From contig LR990048.1 in assembly GCA_905147135.1 (NCBI GenBank), positions 4,696,563 to 4,760,562 on the forward strand: a stretch of DNA of 64,000 nucleotides, in the 5' to 3' direction. Source of the DNA: Blastobasis lacticolella (lineage: Eukaryota > Arthropoda > Insecta > Lepidoptera > Blastobasidae). Positions 41,996-56,604 of this stretch are shown here, one piece after another. Made by a program: the position numbers and the translations under genes. A model generated the notes under the pieces. The model worked only from the letters and a program-made list of their open reading frames with translations, was not told the origin of the DNA and ran no database searches. Each line of letters starts with the position of its first letter. Positions within the stretch are counted from its first letter, which is position 1.

Positions 41996-43117
41996 GTCTT
42001 AAGTGTTAGGCATAGGATAAAAAATTCGCTTCGCTCAAAATGATAATATGTAGATAATCAAAGGTCCCTGTGGTTAGGTGAGATTGTTTTTCTCTGGATT
42101 TTTAAAATAGGTTTAGGTATTATATTATGTTTGTGTCAGAGTTATCTCTTGTATCCGACTCAATTGATATTCTATTCTAAATTAACAATTCAAATATATT
42201 TACTTTCCAAATGTCGAGGGGGATTCCGATTCAGTACAAACAAACAACTTCTGTTACTCCGCCGCCCATATGGCGCGGCGGGTGGTCAGTTCCATAGTTT
42301 TCTATAATTAGGAGCAAAACTGAGTACGGCTTCCTCAAAAGATTAAAAACTATGTGAATTGAAAAAGCATACTATTCTGTAAAAGAGTTCATTGATGAGT
42401 GATGCCCTTCATTCTCCTCCGCTGTAATGGCTTTGTGATTGTGTTGACATCTATTGAAATCGATTATATTATTTGACATATTCTTTTTTTTATGTTCTAT
42501 TATGTTGTTTTTTTTTTGTTTTCATTTTATTGTAATTGATTACATTTATTTCATAATTATTTTAATATTTTTAAGTTGACTTTATTATCTATACATATAT
42601 TATTTTGACATTGATATTATAATTACTTGAATGTTTTAATTTGACATGCCAATGATTGTTATTCGTCATCTAATCTAATTATTTCAATTGTATTTTGATT
42701 GCTGAAATTAACTGTTGATAATTTTATATCACTTATTGTTATGACGATGTATGTATAATACTATAAATAAATAAATATCTAGTATCACATAGTATGTAAA
42801 ATACAAAAGCATAAGTCCATTACCTCTATTAGAAAAATCTCCATAAAAGCAACTTACAGGGTATTTGTTGCATCGTTAGTTTAATTGAAATGCTAAAAGA
42901 TGGGTCGGATGGAAGATCCTCAGGGTTCTTTTATTTAAAAAAATAAACATATTTCAAGAAACTCCAGTATTTGCCGTATACATTTTAACAACCGCACAGG
43001 AAGAATATGATTCTTATGGTGGTACAGATAATTCACTTATGCTCTTGAACTGGGACATGTGTGTCAAGGCCTTGATTTATTTTCGTAGAAATGGGCCTAA
43101 GGATAGGCATTGCATAC
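41996..43117. other. AT-rich gene-free stretch
   Basis: No gene recognised. 42430-42780 is strongly AT-rich with T runs and ends in a CTATAAATAAATAAATATC short repeat that looks like a LINE 3' tail, although no coding remnant precedes it. Confidence 0.4.
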
Positions 43118-43305
43118 TGCACATTCAAGCGACTGAATGTGTAACCATTATCTAATATGGTCAGGTGCCCCTGTTAACAGGGTAACGGAGGTCAGATGGC
43201 AGTCGTTCCACTGTAATTGCCTGATCTGCCAAATCCTAGATTATGGTCAGGCCCTGGCCCTCGGGAGCGGAAGCACAACCGGGATATTGACGTCAAGATG
43301 TTTAA
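43118..43305 (+). mobile_element. SINE family B, headless copy
   Basis: CTGCACATTCAAGCGACTGA, TCCACTGTAATTGCCTGATC, CAAATCCTAGATTATGGTCA and GGGATATTGACGTCAAGATG in sense orientation. Confidence 0.7.
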
Positions 43306-43734
43306 GCAAATCTTGGAATGCCACTCTAAATACTACAGGCGAAAAGGTGAATGCCAGAAATAAGGAAATGACCAATGTGTCTGGAAAACTCTTGTCAATA
43401 GAATGTATTTTTTAAGCCCCGACCATTAGTATAGATTGTAGAAGTAAAATTCGTTTTACTGAAAATGTTCAAACCATAGGTTCAAACGTTTGTGACGTGC
43501 CATCGTAGCTCCCGAACGGATATACCGATTTCGATATGGTTTTCTTTGTAAGCCAGTTAGTCGAAATGGATAATCTAATCATAGTTTAATAAGTTAAGGA
43601 AACATTATTATTTTGTTTGGGAGTTTTAGTACCTAATCGATTTTTTTTTAATGCTAGACACCCCAATCAAAGTTCAAAAACCTTGAAATGGATTATCTTC
43701 TTAGTTAATTACTGGTATAATTTTAGGGTAATAC

Positions 43735-44180
43735 TGATGATGATAGTTTCGGTTGTTTAATTTACGCTGGTTTGGTTACGTGTTACGTAAACCCCAAGGA
43801 TACGTGAAAAATAGGAGCTTAAACCTGCCGCTATCAGCAAAGAAGTCCGGTGGAAGGCCCAAGAAGCGTTGGATTAACATCCCGAGTCGGATGCGAGAGC
43901 CAATGGCTTACGTCATGGGATGCCAGACCGGGCGAAGTGGAGAAAGTCGGAAAGCGGACCCATCCTAGCATAAGCCGGGGATTAATACGCACGCTACGAT
44001 TCTTAGCACTTCTGTAGCCTTTTTTGGTATTTGAGTAAGCAAGGGGGTGTTAAGTGATCGGAAGATGATGTATGATAGGGTGACGCGAGATGCCCCGGGC
44101 AAAGTGGAGAAATGGTTGGAAAGCGGCCCGTCTTGCAGAAGCCGGGAACTAACCGCTCGGAAGATGATGATGATGTGTCA
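43735..44180 (+). mobile_element. RTE LINE 3' fragments
   Basis: LRWFGYVLRKPQGYVKNRSL, then SAKKSGGRPKKRWINI and GESRKADPS with a stop (43753-43968). A second 3' end follows (GKVEKWLESGPSCRSRELTA, 44098-44160) with a GATGATGATGATG tail. Either two truncated insertions or one with a partial internal duplication of its last 100 bp. Confidence 0.75.
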
Positions 44181-44446
44181 TAGCGTGATGTGGAATTGTG
44201 CGAAAGTGGAAGGGATGGCAGGTTTGGCAAAAAGAAAGACAGATACAATTTTTCAGATTTTTTTTTGTAATTTTCATTATTTTTTATAATTTATAAATGA
44301 CCTAGTAAGAAAGTAGTCTTATCCGTTTCAGCACATACAATCATCATTCATGAGATTACAAAAAGATCCTTTGGCGAGTGCAGTACCGAGGCCGGCGGGA
44401 GGCGCGCGCCGCGGCGCCGCGCTCCGTCCCGCCGTCACTATTACCG

Positions 44447-44452
44447 TTTAAT
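44447..44452 (-). terminator. Candidate poly(A) signal of actin copy 1
   Basis: ATTAAA on the minus strand, about 125 bp after the stop codon at 44576. It is a variant hexamer; no canonical AATAAA was found closer. Confidence 0.4.
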
Positions 44453-44575
44453 TACAATAATATCTTACGTACAATTAAATTAACGGAGATTACAAGCCTG
44501 AGCTGAGCAGCCGGCCGCGAGCCGGCCGGGCCGCGGACTGCCGCCTGGGGCGGGCGCCAGCGCCGAGGGGACTGC

Positions 44576-45798
<1,223 letters not shown>

Positions 45799-46456
45799 TT
45801 AGTCTGAAATAGACATTTCATAAAAGATTAGTTATGTAGGTAGACATGGCCTAAAGTCACAATGATTCAGAATCCTAACTAAAGTATGTCAAGTAAAGAT
45901 ATAAATTACCCTCATTGAAAGTAACCCTACAGGCAAATTACAAAAAAAAAAATTAAACTTGTAACCTACTAGTACCTACTGCCTATATCGGCTTCAATAA
46001 CTACATGAATAATTGAAAACTTATTGATTGCGTGAGACCAGGCTTCCATTTTAGGAGTAGCTCGAAGGATTAAACCTACGCGGCTAGGTATTCGAGCAAA
46101 GTGGGCGATGAAGTCGCAAACCGAAACCAAATATGGTCCGGTCTAACGAGAGGCGGCGCGGCGGAGACGTGGCGTGACCACCTTTCTCGGAGGCGGCTGC
46201 TGTACCGGCAGGTAAAAGGAGAGCACCAGTTGTGCCACTTTCCAATCCAATTAGGAATAAGTTTCGGTAACGGCCGAGCCAAAGGTCCGGGTGATCGCGC
46301 CACGCCCTACCGCAACCGCTCCCGGGGTCCCGAACCCGGGACACGCGACGCCGGCACCCCTCCGGCGACGTGTCACTGACCGCACACCACTATGTAATTA
46401 GATTGCACTACTTATCACTACACCAAGACACATATCACATTAATATTAACACTTAC

Positions 46457-46555
46457 TTTTAATTAAATAGTCCTATATAAATAATAAATTAATTAAGTTT
46501 CTATTGCACAGCCTCGGTGGGTCCTGCACAACGTCTCAGCTCAAGCTCACTTCGT
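46457..46555 (-). other. Actin copy 1, proximal non-coding leader exon (predicted)
   Basis: Lies about 30 bp downstream of a TATA box and ends at a GTAAGT donor (46456-46451), AATTAAAA|GTAAGT, which would splice to 45803. The 5' limit is approximate. Confidence 0.55.
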
Positions 46556-46583
46556 GGAATGTCGGCGAGCGCGACTCGCGGGG

Positions 46584-46591
46584 TATATAAA
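46584..46591 (-). promoter_or_regulatory. TATA box, proximal promoter of actin copy 1
   Basis: TTTATATA on the minus strand. It is the same octamer as at 61665-61672 for copy 2, at a similar distance (about 80 bp) from a CArG box. Confidence 0.7.
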
Positions 46592-46667
46592 TGAGAGTGG
46601 TTATCGGGCGCCCCTACCCGCCGCCGCCGCGGGCTCGACCAATCGCGGCGAACCTGAGTTTTCGTTA

Positions 46668-46677
46668 CCATATATGG
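46668..46677. promoter_or_regulatory. CArG box (SRF site), actin copy 1
   Basis: CCATATATGG is a perfect CC(A/T)6GG box, the serum response factor site typical of actin promoters. It is embedded in TACCATATATGGTA. Confidence 0.75.
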
Positions 46678-47317
46678 TATTGCGCGCTGCATGGAGCCTG
46701 CGCGTCCCCCTTCGCCCCGCGCCAGCCACCCCGCCTTGATAGCGCCTCACTTGATAACTTGAGCCAAGGCGCATTGAGGTTAGGCATCTGCACTTTACGA
46801 CTTTACACATTGCGGGTCAATTATCTTATCTTATCTTATAGATCAATATCATTCTCACAAGAAAAAGTGTCCCTGTTTACAAACAAAATCCTATAAGAAA
46901 ACTAGACAAAGTTCAAATAGGAAGGTAGGAAACTAACGGTCTTAATTTGGCATCATTCCAAATCCAATAGGAGCCGGCCCGCCCAGCCAGCCGTTCGGTT
47001 ACCGACCTACCTGGGTGGGTGGGCTACCAAATTACGAAGCGGGTGGTTTGGATACCGCCCGCTAATAGGGTTGGTACAAAAGGTTACCTATCCTGGGTCC
47101 TTTTATACTATCACAAATTCACAATGACTTATCAATAACGTGAGGCTGGTATAAATGTATAATAATATGACAGACTCACTTCAACAATCGTAAAGATAAT
47201 GGCGGATAATATGTAAGAAAGTGCAGTTTCCCAGCAACATTACTCTCTAAAGCAGTTAATTATTAGAGCACCGCGTAGGTATTCGTAGGCGAAGTTAGTT
47301 ATTGAAGTAGGCTTGGT

Positions 47318-47330
47318 ACTTACCAGTGAT
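47318..47330 (-). promoter_or_regulatory. Distal leader donor of actin copy 1 (second promoter, predicted)
   Basis: CACTG|GTAAGTACC on the minus strand is a near-ideal splice donor (exon end at 47324), downstream of a GC-rich stretch at 47370-47470 and a CArG box at 47685-47694. It suggests a distal non-coding exon, so that copy 1 would have two alternative promoters as in Drosophila Act5C. No clear TATA box was found for it. Confidence 0.45.
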
Positions 47331-47684
47331 AATGATAACCGCCGTAAGCAAACAGTACTACAGCAATCGGCGATCCGTGAGAAATGCCGGCCGGTGTCTG
47401 TCGCTCGCTCGCCGAGGTCGATCCGCTTCACTAGCACTACTCTACGCAAGCGCCACGCGACGCGCAATCGACTCTCCTAACGGACCTCTTATCACCAGAA
47501 TAATTTCTAATATTTTATCAATTTACGAGAATATTTAATCAAAACGGTCTCCAAAATACGTCCGCTGACAAACTCGTGTGACAAATGTCATGCAATTGTT
47601 CTTTATTTGAATTTAGAGTTCATTATTTTTCTGACATAACAATGGACTCGCCCGACTCCCCACTCGGAGCAACCGATGGCATTA

Positions 47685-47694
47685 CCATATATGG
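47685..47694. promoter_or_regulatory. CArG box, distal promoter of actin copy 1
   Basis: A second exact CCATATATGG, again in a TACCATATATGG context, 1.0 kb upstream of the proximal box. Confidence 0.6.
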
Positions 47695-48519
47695 GCATCG
47701 GGAATATCGTGCCTTGTGATTGGTGCACGCTAGCAACGGTCCATGTACAGACGAGGCGCGCACACAATGACATACCCTAAAGTTTTATTTGTGTGTGCTA
47801 AGTAGCAAAAACGATTCATTCAATATCGCGGCATTGACGGCAAAGTAACGCGGCCACATTGAGAAGGTCTATAGGGCATCGTATTATTACGAGACCTCTT
47901 ACGTACTGAATTAGAGGGGGTTACTTTAACCGACTTTGGGCCGGGCCGTGCGCGTGACTTACCTATCTCTGCGAATTCCCATACTTATAATAATCCTTCT
48001 CATTTTAATTTCTATTCAAGTATGCTAGGTGACGAGAACTAATTTATAATAAGTAGGTATATCTTCTAGACTTATACCTACAAAACATTATAGAGCCGTG
48101 CGACACACGTCGAGAAAATGAAGCGCTCTAAGTTGAAATGGGAGCTAACTTTCCAAACTCTTTGGGGAGCTTAATAAATGCCTGATTAATACCCAGATAG
48201 TAGTTTTGTAATAAAGATCCAACAGTGCGTATCATGCGTTGCGTTTCCAGATGAACGCGATGATGCGTTGCAATACAGCTGGCTGATCGAACTGATTACT
48301 GATCTAGTCAGTCTAGTCTAGCTAAATGTGTAGGTAGTAAGTTCCGGTGCCATATACTTTGTTAATATTACTTTACTTACTCAAGCTTACGTAGTCTATT
48401 GCTATTAGACGGACGAGGATGTGATAATGGGAGTCGCTGCACGTAACAACACCTTAAAAACTAGGGCAGGTTAAACAAAAAGGATACCGGCTGCTGATCT
48501 GGCCGTCGTGAATAGGCAC

Positions 48520-48855
48520 CTACATTTTTTCCAAATGAAATACAAGCATTTGCTTACCTATAAGAGTGATAGCTGTGCTGCCCAGGTCGTTTATTTCCAC
48601 ACTCGGAGAGACAAAATTGACAAAATATCCATCTGTAAGGTCATACCCGGAGAAAGTCTCACTGCCCAAGACCGCGTCCTTGTGATGGACATGTTCGTGA
48701 AGCCCGGAGACAAATACGGGGAGCAGTGCCGACGCCAAACACAATGGTGGCTGTTTGAAGGAACCAAAACTCATGAGTTCGCTGCTGCTGTCAACGACCT
48801 TAGTGTAGCCACTACTTGCGAATTTGTGACAGACGGCGAACCCGTCCAACAACTA
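48520..48855 (+). mobile_element. RTE LINE endonuclease-end fragment
   Basis: The frame reads CAAQVVYFHTRRDKIDKISI, KVIPGESLTAQDRVLVMDMF and TQWWLFEGTKTHEFAAAVND, the junction region after the endonuclease domain of RTE elements. GESLT(A/T)QxRVLVMD corresponds to CLTSQHRVLVM in the minus-strand copy at 41870. No RT follows. Confidence 0.7.
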
Positions 48856-48858
48856 TCT

Positions 48859-48908
48859 TACAGACAGCTACAGACAGCTACAGACAGCAGACAACTACAG
48901 ACAGCTAA
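48859..48908 (+). repeat. Short tandem repeat CAGACAGCTA
   Basis: About four imperfect tandem units of CAGACAGCTA directly after the RTE fragment. The ORF running through it is not a gene product. Confidence 0.7.
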
Positions 48909-48963
48909 CTCATGCAGCTATCGCACGGGGCTACGGATGCTGACACGTGCTGGTGGTGTGTAG

Positions 48964-51900
48964 GGGCGGACGCATGTTGACAATGAGACCTGGTGATGGA
49001 ACGACATAACCCATTAAAAATGGAGACTAGGATGAAGATAGCCCTCTTTAGAAAATGGCAAGCGTCTAGATCTCCCGACGACCACGCTGCGTTGCACAGG
49101 AGATTTCCAAGTGCCGCTGTGCAAATGACCCTCACGGTAATTTGAAAAGTAACGATCGCGCAGTAAAAAAAAATGGAGATCTTGTTTCCACGAGCTACTG
49201 AACAAGCAACATGAAGAAATGCAGCCACCGGACCTCCCTTCGAATCAAGAGTAACGCCTGAGAGCCATAACCCTAACATAAGTACCCAAGTTTTAATCAA
49301 TAGACACAAAACACGAACAGAATCTCGATTGTAATTTCCATGGAATAGAAAGCAAAATCTAAAACGAAATGAAGATAGTCGGTACCTAGCCGAAGAAACA
49401 GTGCATGATTATGCACAACATGAGATAACCACTCGCTAACCAGCTGACAAATGAGAGTTAATTAATTCATAAAACTTTCGCTCTAAGGTTATGAATTTCA
49501 AGTCTTCTAAGCCAATTTAAATTGTTGAAATGTTAGTGTTATTACAATAAAACGAATATTTTTAGCGAAAGAAATTTGTTCATAGTCGATGTTAGCCAAC
49601 ATAACGACGCAGATCATAGGCATAAATAATTTATCTTCTTTCTAAATTGCCACCCATAATTTGTATTTAACAGGTGCATTCGCTGGATGCTAAGTTTTAG
49701 AAAGTTATTATGACACACCTACCCAAGTAACTTTGTTTTGCATAATTATACCCACGAGTGTTGTTTATATTAACTAAATTTAACTAATTTTACCTTTCAT
49801 GCATTGTATGCCGATTACTAACAGTCGACTTGGCAAATATTTTCAAAAAAGATGACTTGATGAGAAATGAGTTAGTACCTGGGGTGGATCTTTAATAAAT
49901 TCCCATTTTGTGATTTGTGACATCCGTTATTTTGGGGCATAGGTACATACATATCTCAATATGCTTCGAAAGAGTCTACGAGATGGCTATGAGGAAATTC
50001 GCCGCACACAAAGCAAGCTATACCTGACCCTGGAATAGACACGACATTCATTATTCTTCAAATGGTAAATTCAGTAATTACATCTTTATCACCGTGATCC
50101 ATTAAGTTGGCGAAAAGGAATCAAGGTAGTTAGGCCTGCTGGCCTACACAGATATCACTAAATTCCTTGAATTTATTTTAAGATTGTTAAGGTTTCTTCA
50201 AGATTTTCCTTCTTTATAATATCTGAACCTTTATAGACCAGATAAGGTACTGCGTAAACTGCTGGAATTTGAACCTGCGTAATAAACTGGTATGGTAATG
50301 TATCTAAATCTGCAGTAGGCGAGGTCCCTGCATAAGTGGCAAGAAATCAGGCGAGTGACATCTAACAAGAGCCGTAAAAAGGCCAAGGAAAAGGAAACCA
50401 CTGCTTCACATTTGTAATCAAGAAGACATTTGCGCGACCGACACTTTCCCGAATCTGACCGGACGGAAGGTTTTGTTGTTAATATCCTAAACGAAAACGA
50501 ACGATGACGATAAAGCCATAATGAGAACGGACATGCAAATACTAAGAACCCTATGGTCTGAGTCATCATAATATAACGATCGTAGTAGTCCGCCAGGGGA
50601 CAGTGAGTCATTATTCCGGGGACCACTAATGTATTAGGTACGTTTAACTGGACTGTCTATCGCAGCGGCAGGCGGAATCGATAATGTACAAAACATCCCA
50701 TAGGTACTCATGATGATTCGCGTCATAAGACTCATAGCTCGCGTAATCACGTTTAGTAATTCGATTTTCAAGCTAAAATGATTGTTACAAATTGTATTTA
50801 AGGAAATGGCTTCAAATTATCCCTATTTGTAACGGAATAGTTCTGCGCTTAGTCCTTAACTAGGTACCTTTTTTACGAGACAGATATTAAGAAGAAGGAA
50901 AATATGTCTTCTTATTTTGATAAGTGCTAACAATGACTTGTATCATTATGATTCTTACCTACTTTGATTTACCAGGTCCCTATTTTGCAATTAATTTGTA
51001 TGACTAGCCTCTTCAAATCGCAAAGAATCGAATGGTCGGATTTCCAACATGATCGTCTTCGGTTTTGTAGCTTCACATTCTCAACTCCATTCTTGTCGGA
51101 ACCTTCGATGAGCGAACGAGACAAACAACAAGTTCAAATCAATTGAGCAAACGCCGCAGACATTGTATGACACATCATGTAAACATTGGTTTTACGTTAC
51201 GCATTTTATTAATTCTTCAGTGAGTCATTCGTTAAATCTCGTCAATCCAGTTACGGATCCTCTAACTGGGCCCAAGCTTACTATGAGTAGCCTATCTTAC
51301 TATGTAGTACGTAAAGTATCTGACGAATGATCTCAAACGCCAACGTAAACGTGTGGGTATAATAGTGTAGATAATTGAAAGAGAAATCAAGATTTCTTCA
51401 TTGTTGCCTCGTAGGATGTGGTCTATATTGCGCCGATGTCGTTTTGTAACAGTGCAGTAGCAGTATTGTATGCATATGACTAGAATTATGTATGATATGG
51501 TATGTTGGCATATTCATGGCCAGTACCTATGTTTTAAAACATATTGCTACTTACTCACTTATCGTAGTCAGTTTTAGCATTCAGTCTTTTAGGAAGAATT
51601 GAGAATATACCTCACATGGTTTCAACCATCAGGTGAAAATGAGGGCAGACGCACACCATTGGTTTTAGAGTGGAGGTCGAGAGTTGAATAAATTTGGGCT
51701 ACACCAAGAACTAAGGTTAAAAATTAACATGCGTCACGCAAAATGTGCATGCTAGCTATCCATCCACGTGATCCTTATTATGTTTACACGATTTGCTGTG
51801 TATTATAGTATATAGATCGAAGGCTTTGTTCATTCAAATAAGGCAATAACCTCATCGTCATAGAGAGAAGATTCAATACATTCAAAAATCGTAAACGAAT

Positions 51901-53525
51901 CTAAATGTTAGCTAATAGGAAAAAGTGGGCATATACTTAGGTAATACTAGAACTACTCGTTGCGATTTCCGATAAACGCCAATGCCAATGCAATGCAATC
52001 TACTTACATCGATTTCTTCCAATAAACGCACTGTGACGAAGTAACAACTCAGCGGAATGACTCAACGAAGGAAATTGTATGCTTCACGCGTACATATTGT
52101 GTCTTGCATGCAAGCGGCTGGCTGTACATATGGTCAGCTAGTGTAATACTGTATTGACACAGCCGTTATGGTGACTCATTAACATTCACGTTCGAAGACC
52201 TTGCACGGATGGTGACAAACTCGATGCCACTGCCATCAGTTAAGCTTTCTGGAAACAATAATTTAATATTAGATCTGAAATCCTTTGCAGAAGGACATTG
52301 ACGTCTTGTTCTGATAAAATGACGGACAATATCGCCACGATGGAGCAAACATAACAAGAACTATTTATGCTATGTGCCAGAAGCATTACCTAGTCTTACG
52401 TTTTTTGTTAGAATTACGTTGTTGCTTCTTGTTTATAAATCTGCCTGGTCTTTATCAGCCGCTGCTCAGTGAATCACAGAATCAGTTCAATTACAATTTG
52501 TAGATTTAGCGGACGCTACCTATATACGGAAAAGTCAATGAATAATTAGGTACCTCTTACGAATTTACATATATATCTCATGACCAAAATAATCCCCAAC
52601 ATATCTTATTTTTATAGATACCATTAGGTAATACCGTTTCCGAGAAACCATTAGGTTAACCAATTATCTTCCTAATGTATACACATGATTTGCTCGTTAA
52701 AAGTTTACTTGATGGAGCTACCTGCCTATTATGCAATAGCGTCACATTTCATCCAATTTGGACGGTTCACTTTGCAGTGCAACTGAAGCCCGTTTGATTG
52801 TTAGGTAAACCATCATTTTATTACGCATTGCTATGAACTCTATTCAAACGTAATAAAGCAGAGTATATGTCGTGTTTCGTGCAAGCTAAGTTTGTTGAAC
52901 GTGGTTGACACAATTCCGAGTATTGGATTAAAAAATAAAATGTGCTCTAAAATGGGGTCGGATCCATTCCAACACAATAGGTTCGTGGTGCGGGATGACA
53001 GGCCGAGATACGGGTCTCTTTGACCTTTTTTATCAACCTGTCTGCGAACCTACCCTGGATATTTTAAGGGCTTTTGTATTATCGTATTTAACAACAGCAG
53101 CACCTCCGTTCTATTTTGTAAAAATAGAAACGGAACAGCACAGTACTAGATACTAATATCGAAAGTTTATTTATGTTTATGTTTACTACCATATCTGCTG
53201 TTTCATTAATATCGATCGGCTAATTATGATACTGATTAAGATGTTGACTCGGAAAACGGGTTGTTTTTATTAACATAAAAACAAATTTCACCAATGTCTA
53301 TCCATTTGATTCCGCGTGATACACGGCGGCCGGATAGACAATATTACATTCTTTGATCAGTTTCACTACCACATCAATTTCACATCATTTGAACAGTTGA
53401 TGTAAAGACACTCCTGTCAGTATAGCCTTGTAACTTTGTACTTACCGTCGGTGTGTTTTTATTGTTGTTGACTTGGCATCGTCGGCAGACTAGTTGCAGG
53501 AGATGGTTAGGGAAAGTTAAAAAAG
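48964..53525. other. Intergenic DNA between the actin genes
   Basis: 4.5 kb in which I recognise no exon, repeat end or RNA gene. Open frames (for example 50231-50626 minus and 52166-52357 minus) have no family hallmarks or coding-like codon use. Confidence 0.5.
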
Positions 53526-54190
53526 TGAATGCAAGAAGGTAAGTAATGGTTTTTGGAAAAGGTGTGGATACGACTGAATGCGAAATCGGGTGAAAAATTC
53601 GAACAGATGAAAGAATTTGTACTTCTAGGATCAATGTTTACGAGTGATGAAAAGTGTGATGTGGAAAAGAGAGTGGAGCATTACATACATTTGTAAACAG
53701 CCAGGCAGAAAAGACTGTTCAAAGAGGGGCCCTTCTTCCAACATAAATGTATGGAAACGAAATTGGGTAGACATGGCAGAAGAAGCATGAAAGTGGGATA
53801 AATGCAGTAGAAATGAGAGCATAAGAAGTTTGAAAGGAATGTCAATTAAATATAAAATACGGAATGTATAATAAGCGAACGTGCTGTAGTGACTAGGCGA
53901 GAGAAAGGAATGCTAAGTTGGCAGGGAACACCGAGACGTATTTACATTTCACGATTAAATCGGAGATACCGTATTTTAACGAAAGGTTAGGCAAGAATAC
54001 CCTAAACTGAAGAGTATGGAAAAGGTTGATGAATGTAGAAGAAGCGAGACCGATTTGTCAGTGCCGTCTACCGTAGCAAGTGGAACAATGTGGGGGAATA
54101 GGCGTGATGTTATAGGTATACCTAATGTCCATCCGGGCTTGTGCCTGGGTCTTTTCTACTCTTCCTTCACCACTTCGCCCAGTCTTCAAC
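53526..54190 (+). mobile_element. Decayed LINE reverse-transcriptase relic
   Basis: Broken frames show EKFEQMKEFVLLGSMFTSDE with KCDVEKRVEHY, and later SMEKVDECRRSETDLSVPST. The K(E)F(V/L)(Y/L)LGSMFTSDGKCD pattern is the familiar RT C-terminal start of a common lepidopteran LINE group. Many stops and deletions are present. A separate subfamily from the other RTE relics here. Confidence 0.65.
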
Positions 54191-55835
54191 ATGCTCGCTC
54201 CGTAAGCCGTTAGCAAGCAATTATAGTAAAGCAAGATCAATTACACACTCTTTTAACGAAGATCTGGCTGCCCCTTGATTACTTTGCTGACAGTATAGGG
54301 CGACGAGACTCCCAAACTGTTGTAGGTGTGCTATCTAATTTATTATTAACCTAATGACGATACGTACGACGTTCTCGGCGTGAAGGATAGCGTGCATGCA
54401 CATCACATACCTACTAACCTACAGACTCACATATTGTTTAAAACAACTCTTCTCATTTTTAGAATTTTAAGCCACAAATTAATTGGACAACATAGCGTGA
54501 ATACCGATCCATATATCCGAAAAACACGTAGTTAGTGGTTAGGCATGTTCTCGACGAGACGAGCTCAGCTGAGCGCGCAACATTCTTTCGATAACATAGT
54601 TTACATAACTACACGTAGAAATTGTAGATTAAAATTTACTTTACATATTGAATTATGCATATATTTTCGTGTTCTGGTAAAATTTCTTCCGTAATTATGT
54701 ATGGAAGTAGCTAACTACCTGCCTAAATATGCATCGAATCAAGTTACCTAGCGATTTGCGTTCGATTTTCGATTCGTGTCGTGACGTTTGTGCTAACAAA
54801 TATGATAATTTGCTTGTTAACTTCCGTGGATATTTGATTTGAAAACGCGAAGTCGTGCCAGTCTAAATCATAATGTTTAGAAACTTACTTGGTGGTCTAA
54901 ATCGAAATCGCTTTGTCCATTAAAATATCAACGAAAACTGATATTATGTTATGTGTAATTTCAACCCTTTCGTGTGGTGCGGTGCGAATCACCCTACCAA
55001 AAGGTCTCGTCGTACATTCAATCATAGAACGGAATTACGGAATCCCTACCTACCTATAGGCATACCTACCCACATTTGAATATAAAGCTGGGCGGTTCGT
55101 TCACTCTGCCCCATAAAGTTAAATTAGTACGTACGATACTACCGCATATGTACCTACTTACCTACTAACTTTAAGCTTTGGCTCGGCCCACGGTTTCAGG
55201 CACAGAACCGAAATTGTTTTCTTCCGTGCTTTCAGGGGTACCTAGGGAGTTTTGTCAGGCAAAACAGAACATTCCATAATAGTCTCTGCCTAGTGCGTAG
55301 TACCTATCACAGAATATTAATATTGTAGGTAGTCTCTCCTGTAAAATATGTTCGCATTCAGCTAACATTGTTCGATCCACCCTGATAACCTACTCTGGCG
55401 CGTACTTTGACCCGCAGCTGGGTCTCTTCAATGGGCCTAGGCATACAAACCTATGCAAGCGCCGATCCAGGTGGTCCAGGGGTCAATGGGCCACACGAGC
55501 CCTGGCTCACAATCGCCCACGGTTTTATTAGCCAAAAGGTCAACATATCCGAGCACGTTGCGCTTCTTACGATAATTTTTACCGATTTTAACGATAACCC
55601 CAGCAATTTTCAGTAAATTTTTTTACGGTCACCTCAGCTTTTATGACTCAAAATGTCAAAGTTTTCGGGCACGCCCTGCTCGCTCTTTCTTTGATTGATA
55701 GAACCCTAAGTGCCTACCTATATTTTTTAATTTGCCCCCTTGGATCTATTCCTGGATTCACACCTAAACCTATGCTTATACATATTGTGTGTATGTAGTG
55801 TATTATATTGTCTACTTCTATACCTACCGTGCCGG
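54191..55835. other. Intergenic DNA
   Basis: No gene seen. About 55430-55520 (GGCCTAGGCATACAAACC, GGTGGTCCAGGGGTCAATGG) has higher GC and looks like a degraded dispersed repeat rather than an exon. Confidence 0.4.
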
Positions 55836-56065
55836 GAAGAAGGCACACGCTCCGTTCGGACTGATTTATTATTATGTTGTACGGGGGGCGGGCATACAGG
55901 CTCGGCTTGGCTGTTCGCTCGTGACTCCTTTGCCGTTCCCGGGCGGGGGAAGGGTGCGGAGAGCTCAACGCGGCGGCGCGGGATCGATCGCCCTTGACCG
56001 CCGCTGCACTGCACCACACCAGCCGTCTGGCGCGGCGGGACGCCCCCTCGTGCCGTCGCCCGTAT
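55836..56065. other. GC-rich, CpG-rich island of unknown role
   Basis: About 230 bp with CGCGGCGGCGCGGG, GCGGGGGAAGGG and GGCGCGGCGGGACGCCCC in otherwise AT-rich DNA. Open frames exist on both strands, as expected for GC-rich DNA. It may be a promoter or first exon of an unseen gene, or a GC-rich repeat; I cannot choose. Confidence 0.3.
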
Positions 56066-56604
56066 TGAATATTCTGTGACACTATTCCTTACTCAAAATT
56101 ATTAAATAGGGATTCGGAAACGTGCTGGGTGCTGCACTATTCCAGCGAGGAGATATTTAGGAGTTACTACTGCTTTGTGTAACCAAATTGGTCTGCAGAA
56201 CATGAACTTTGGCCTTCTTACAAAAATTTACGATTTTGTGTTTCCCTTGCCATATATGTAGGCACAGATAGGTACCTATTTACACATAATACTGCTGCTC
56301 TCTTGAAATCGTATCTTTGGCTGCCTTAATTATTGTTCCGAATTCGAGACTAAGTAGAGGAGACCGGGGCAGAATGTTACTAGATGTTACCTAGTCCCCA
56401 TAATAGGAATAGTACTTATGTCTTATAGGTAGGTTCCTACCTACACAACCTAGTTACAGTAAATTAGTAGTAATATAATTGTTAAAATCGGTTCAGTAGT
56501 ACATTACATACAGATTATATCTACGTACATCTTCATTATAATATGTTCTTGAAAAATATTCCCTATAATATTTCAAAACATGACATTATATTCCCTATAA
56601 TGTT

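Noticed and set aside
50231..50626. 131-codon minus-strand frame in the actin intergenic region
   Set aside because: No recognisable motif, AT-type codon use, no splice sites at sensible places; most likely chance.
52166..52357. Minus-strand frame with SLTDGSGIEFVTIRARSS
   Set aside because: Looks somewhat protein-like, but no exon boundaries, neighbours or family recognised; not enough to call.
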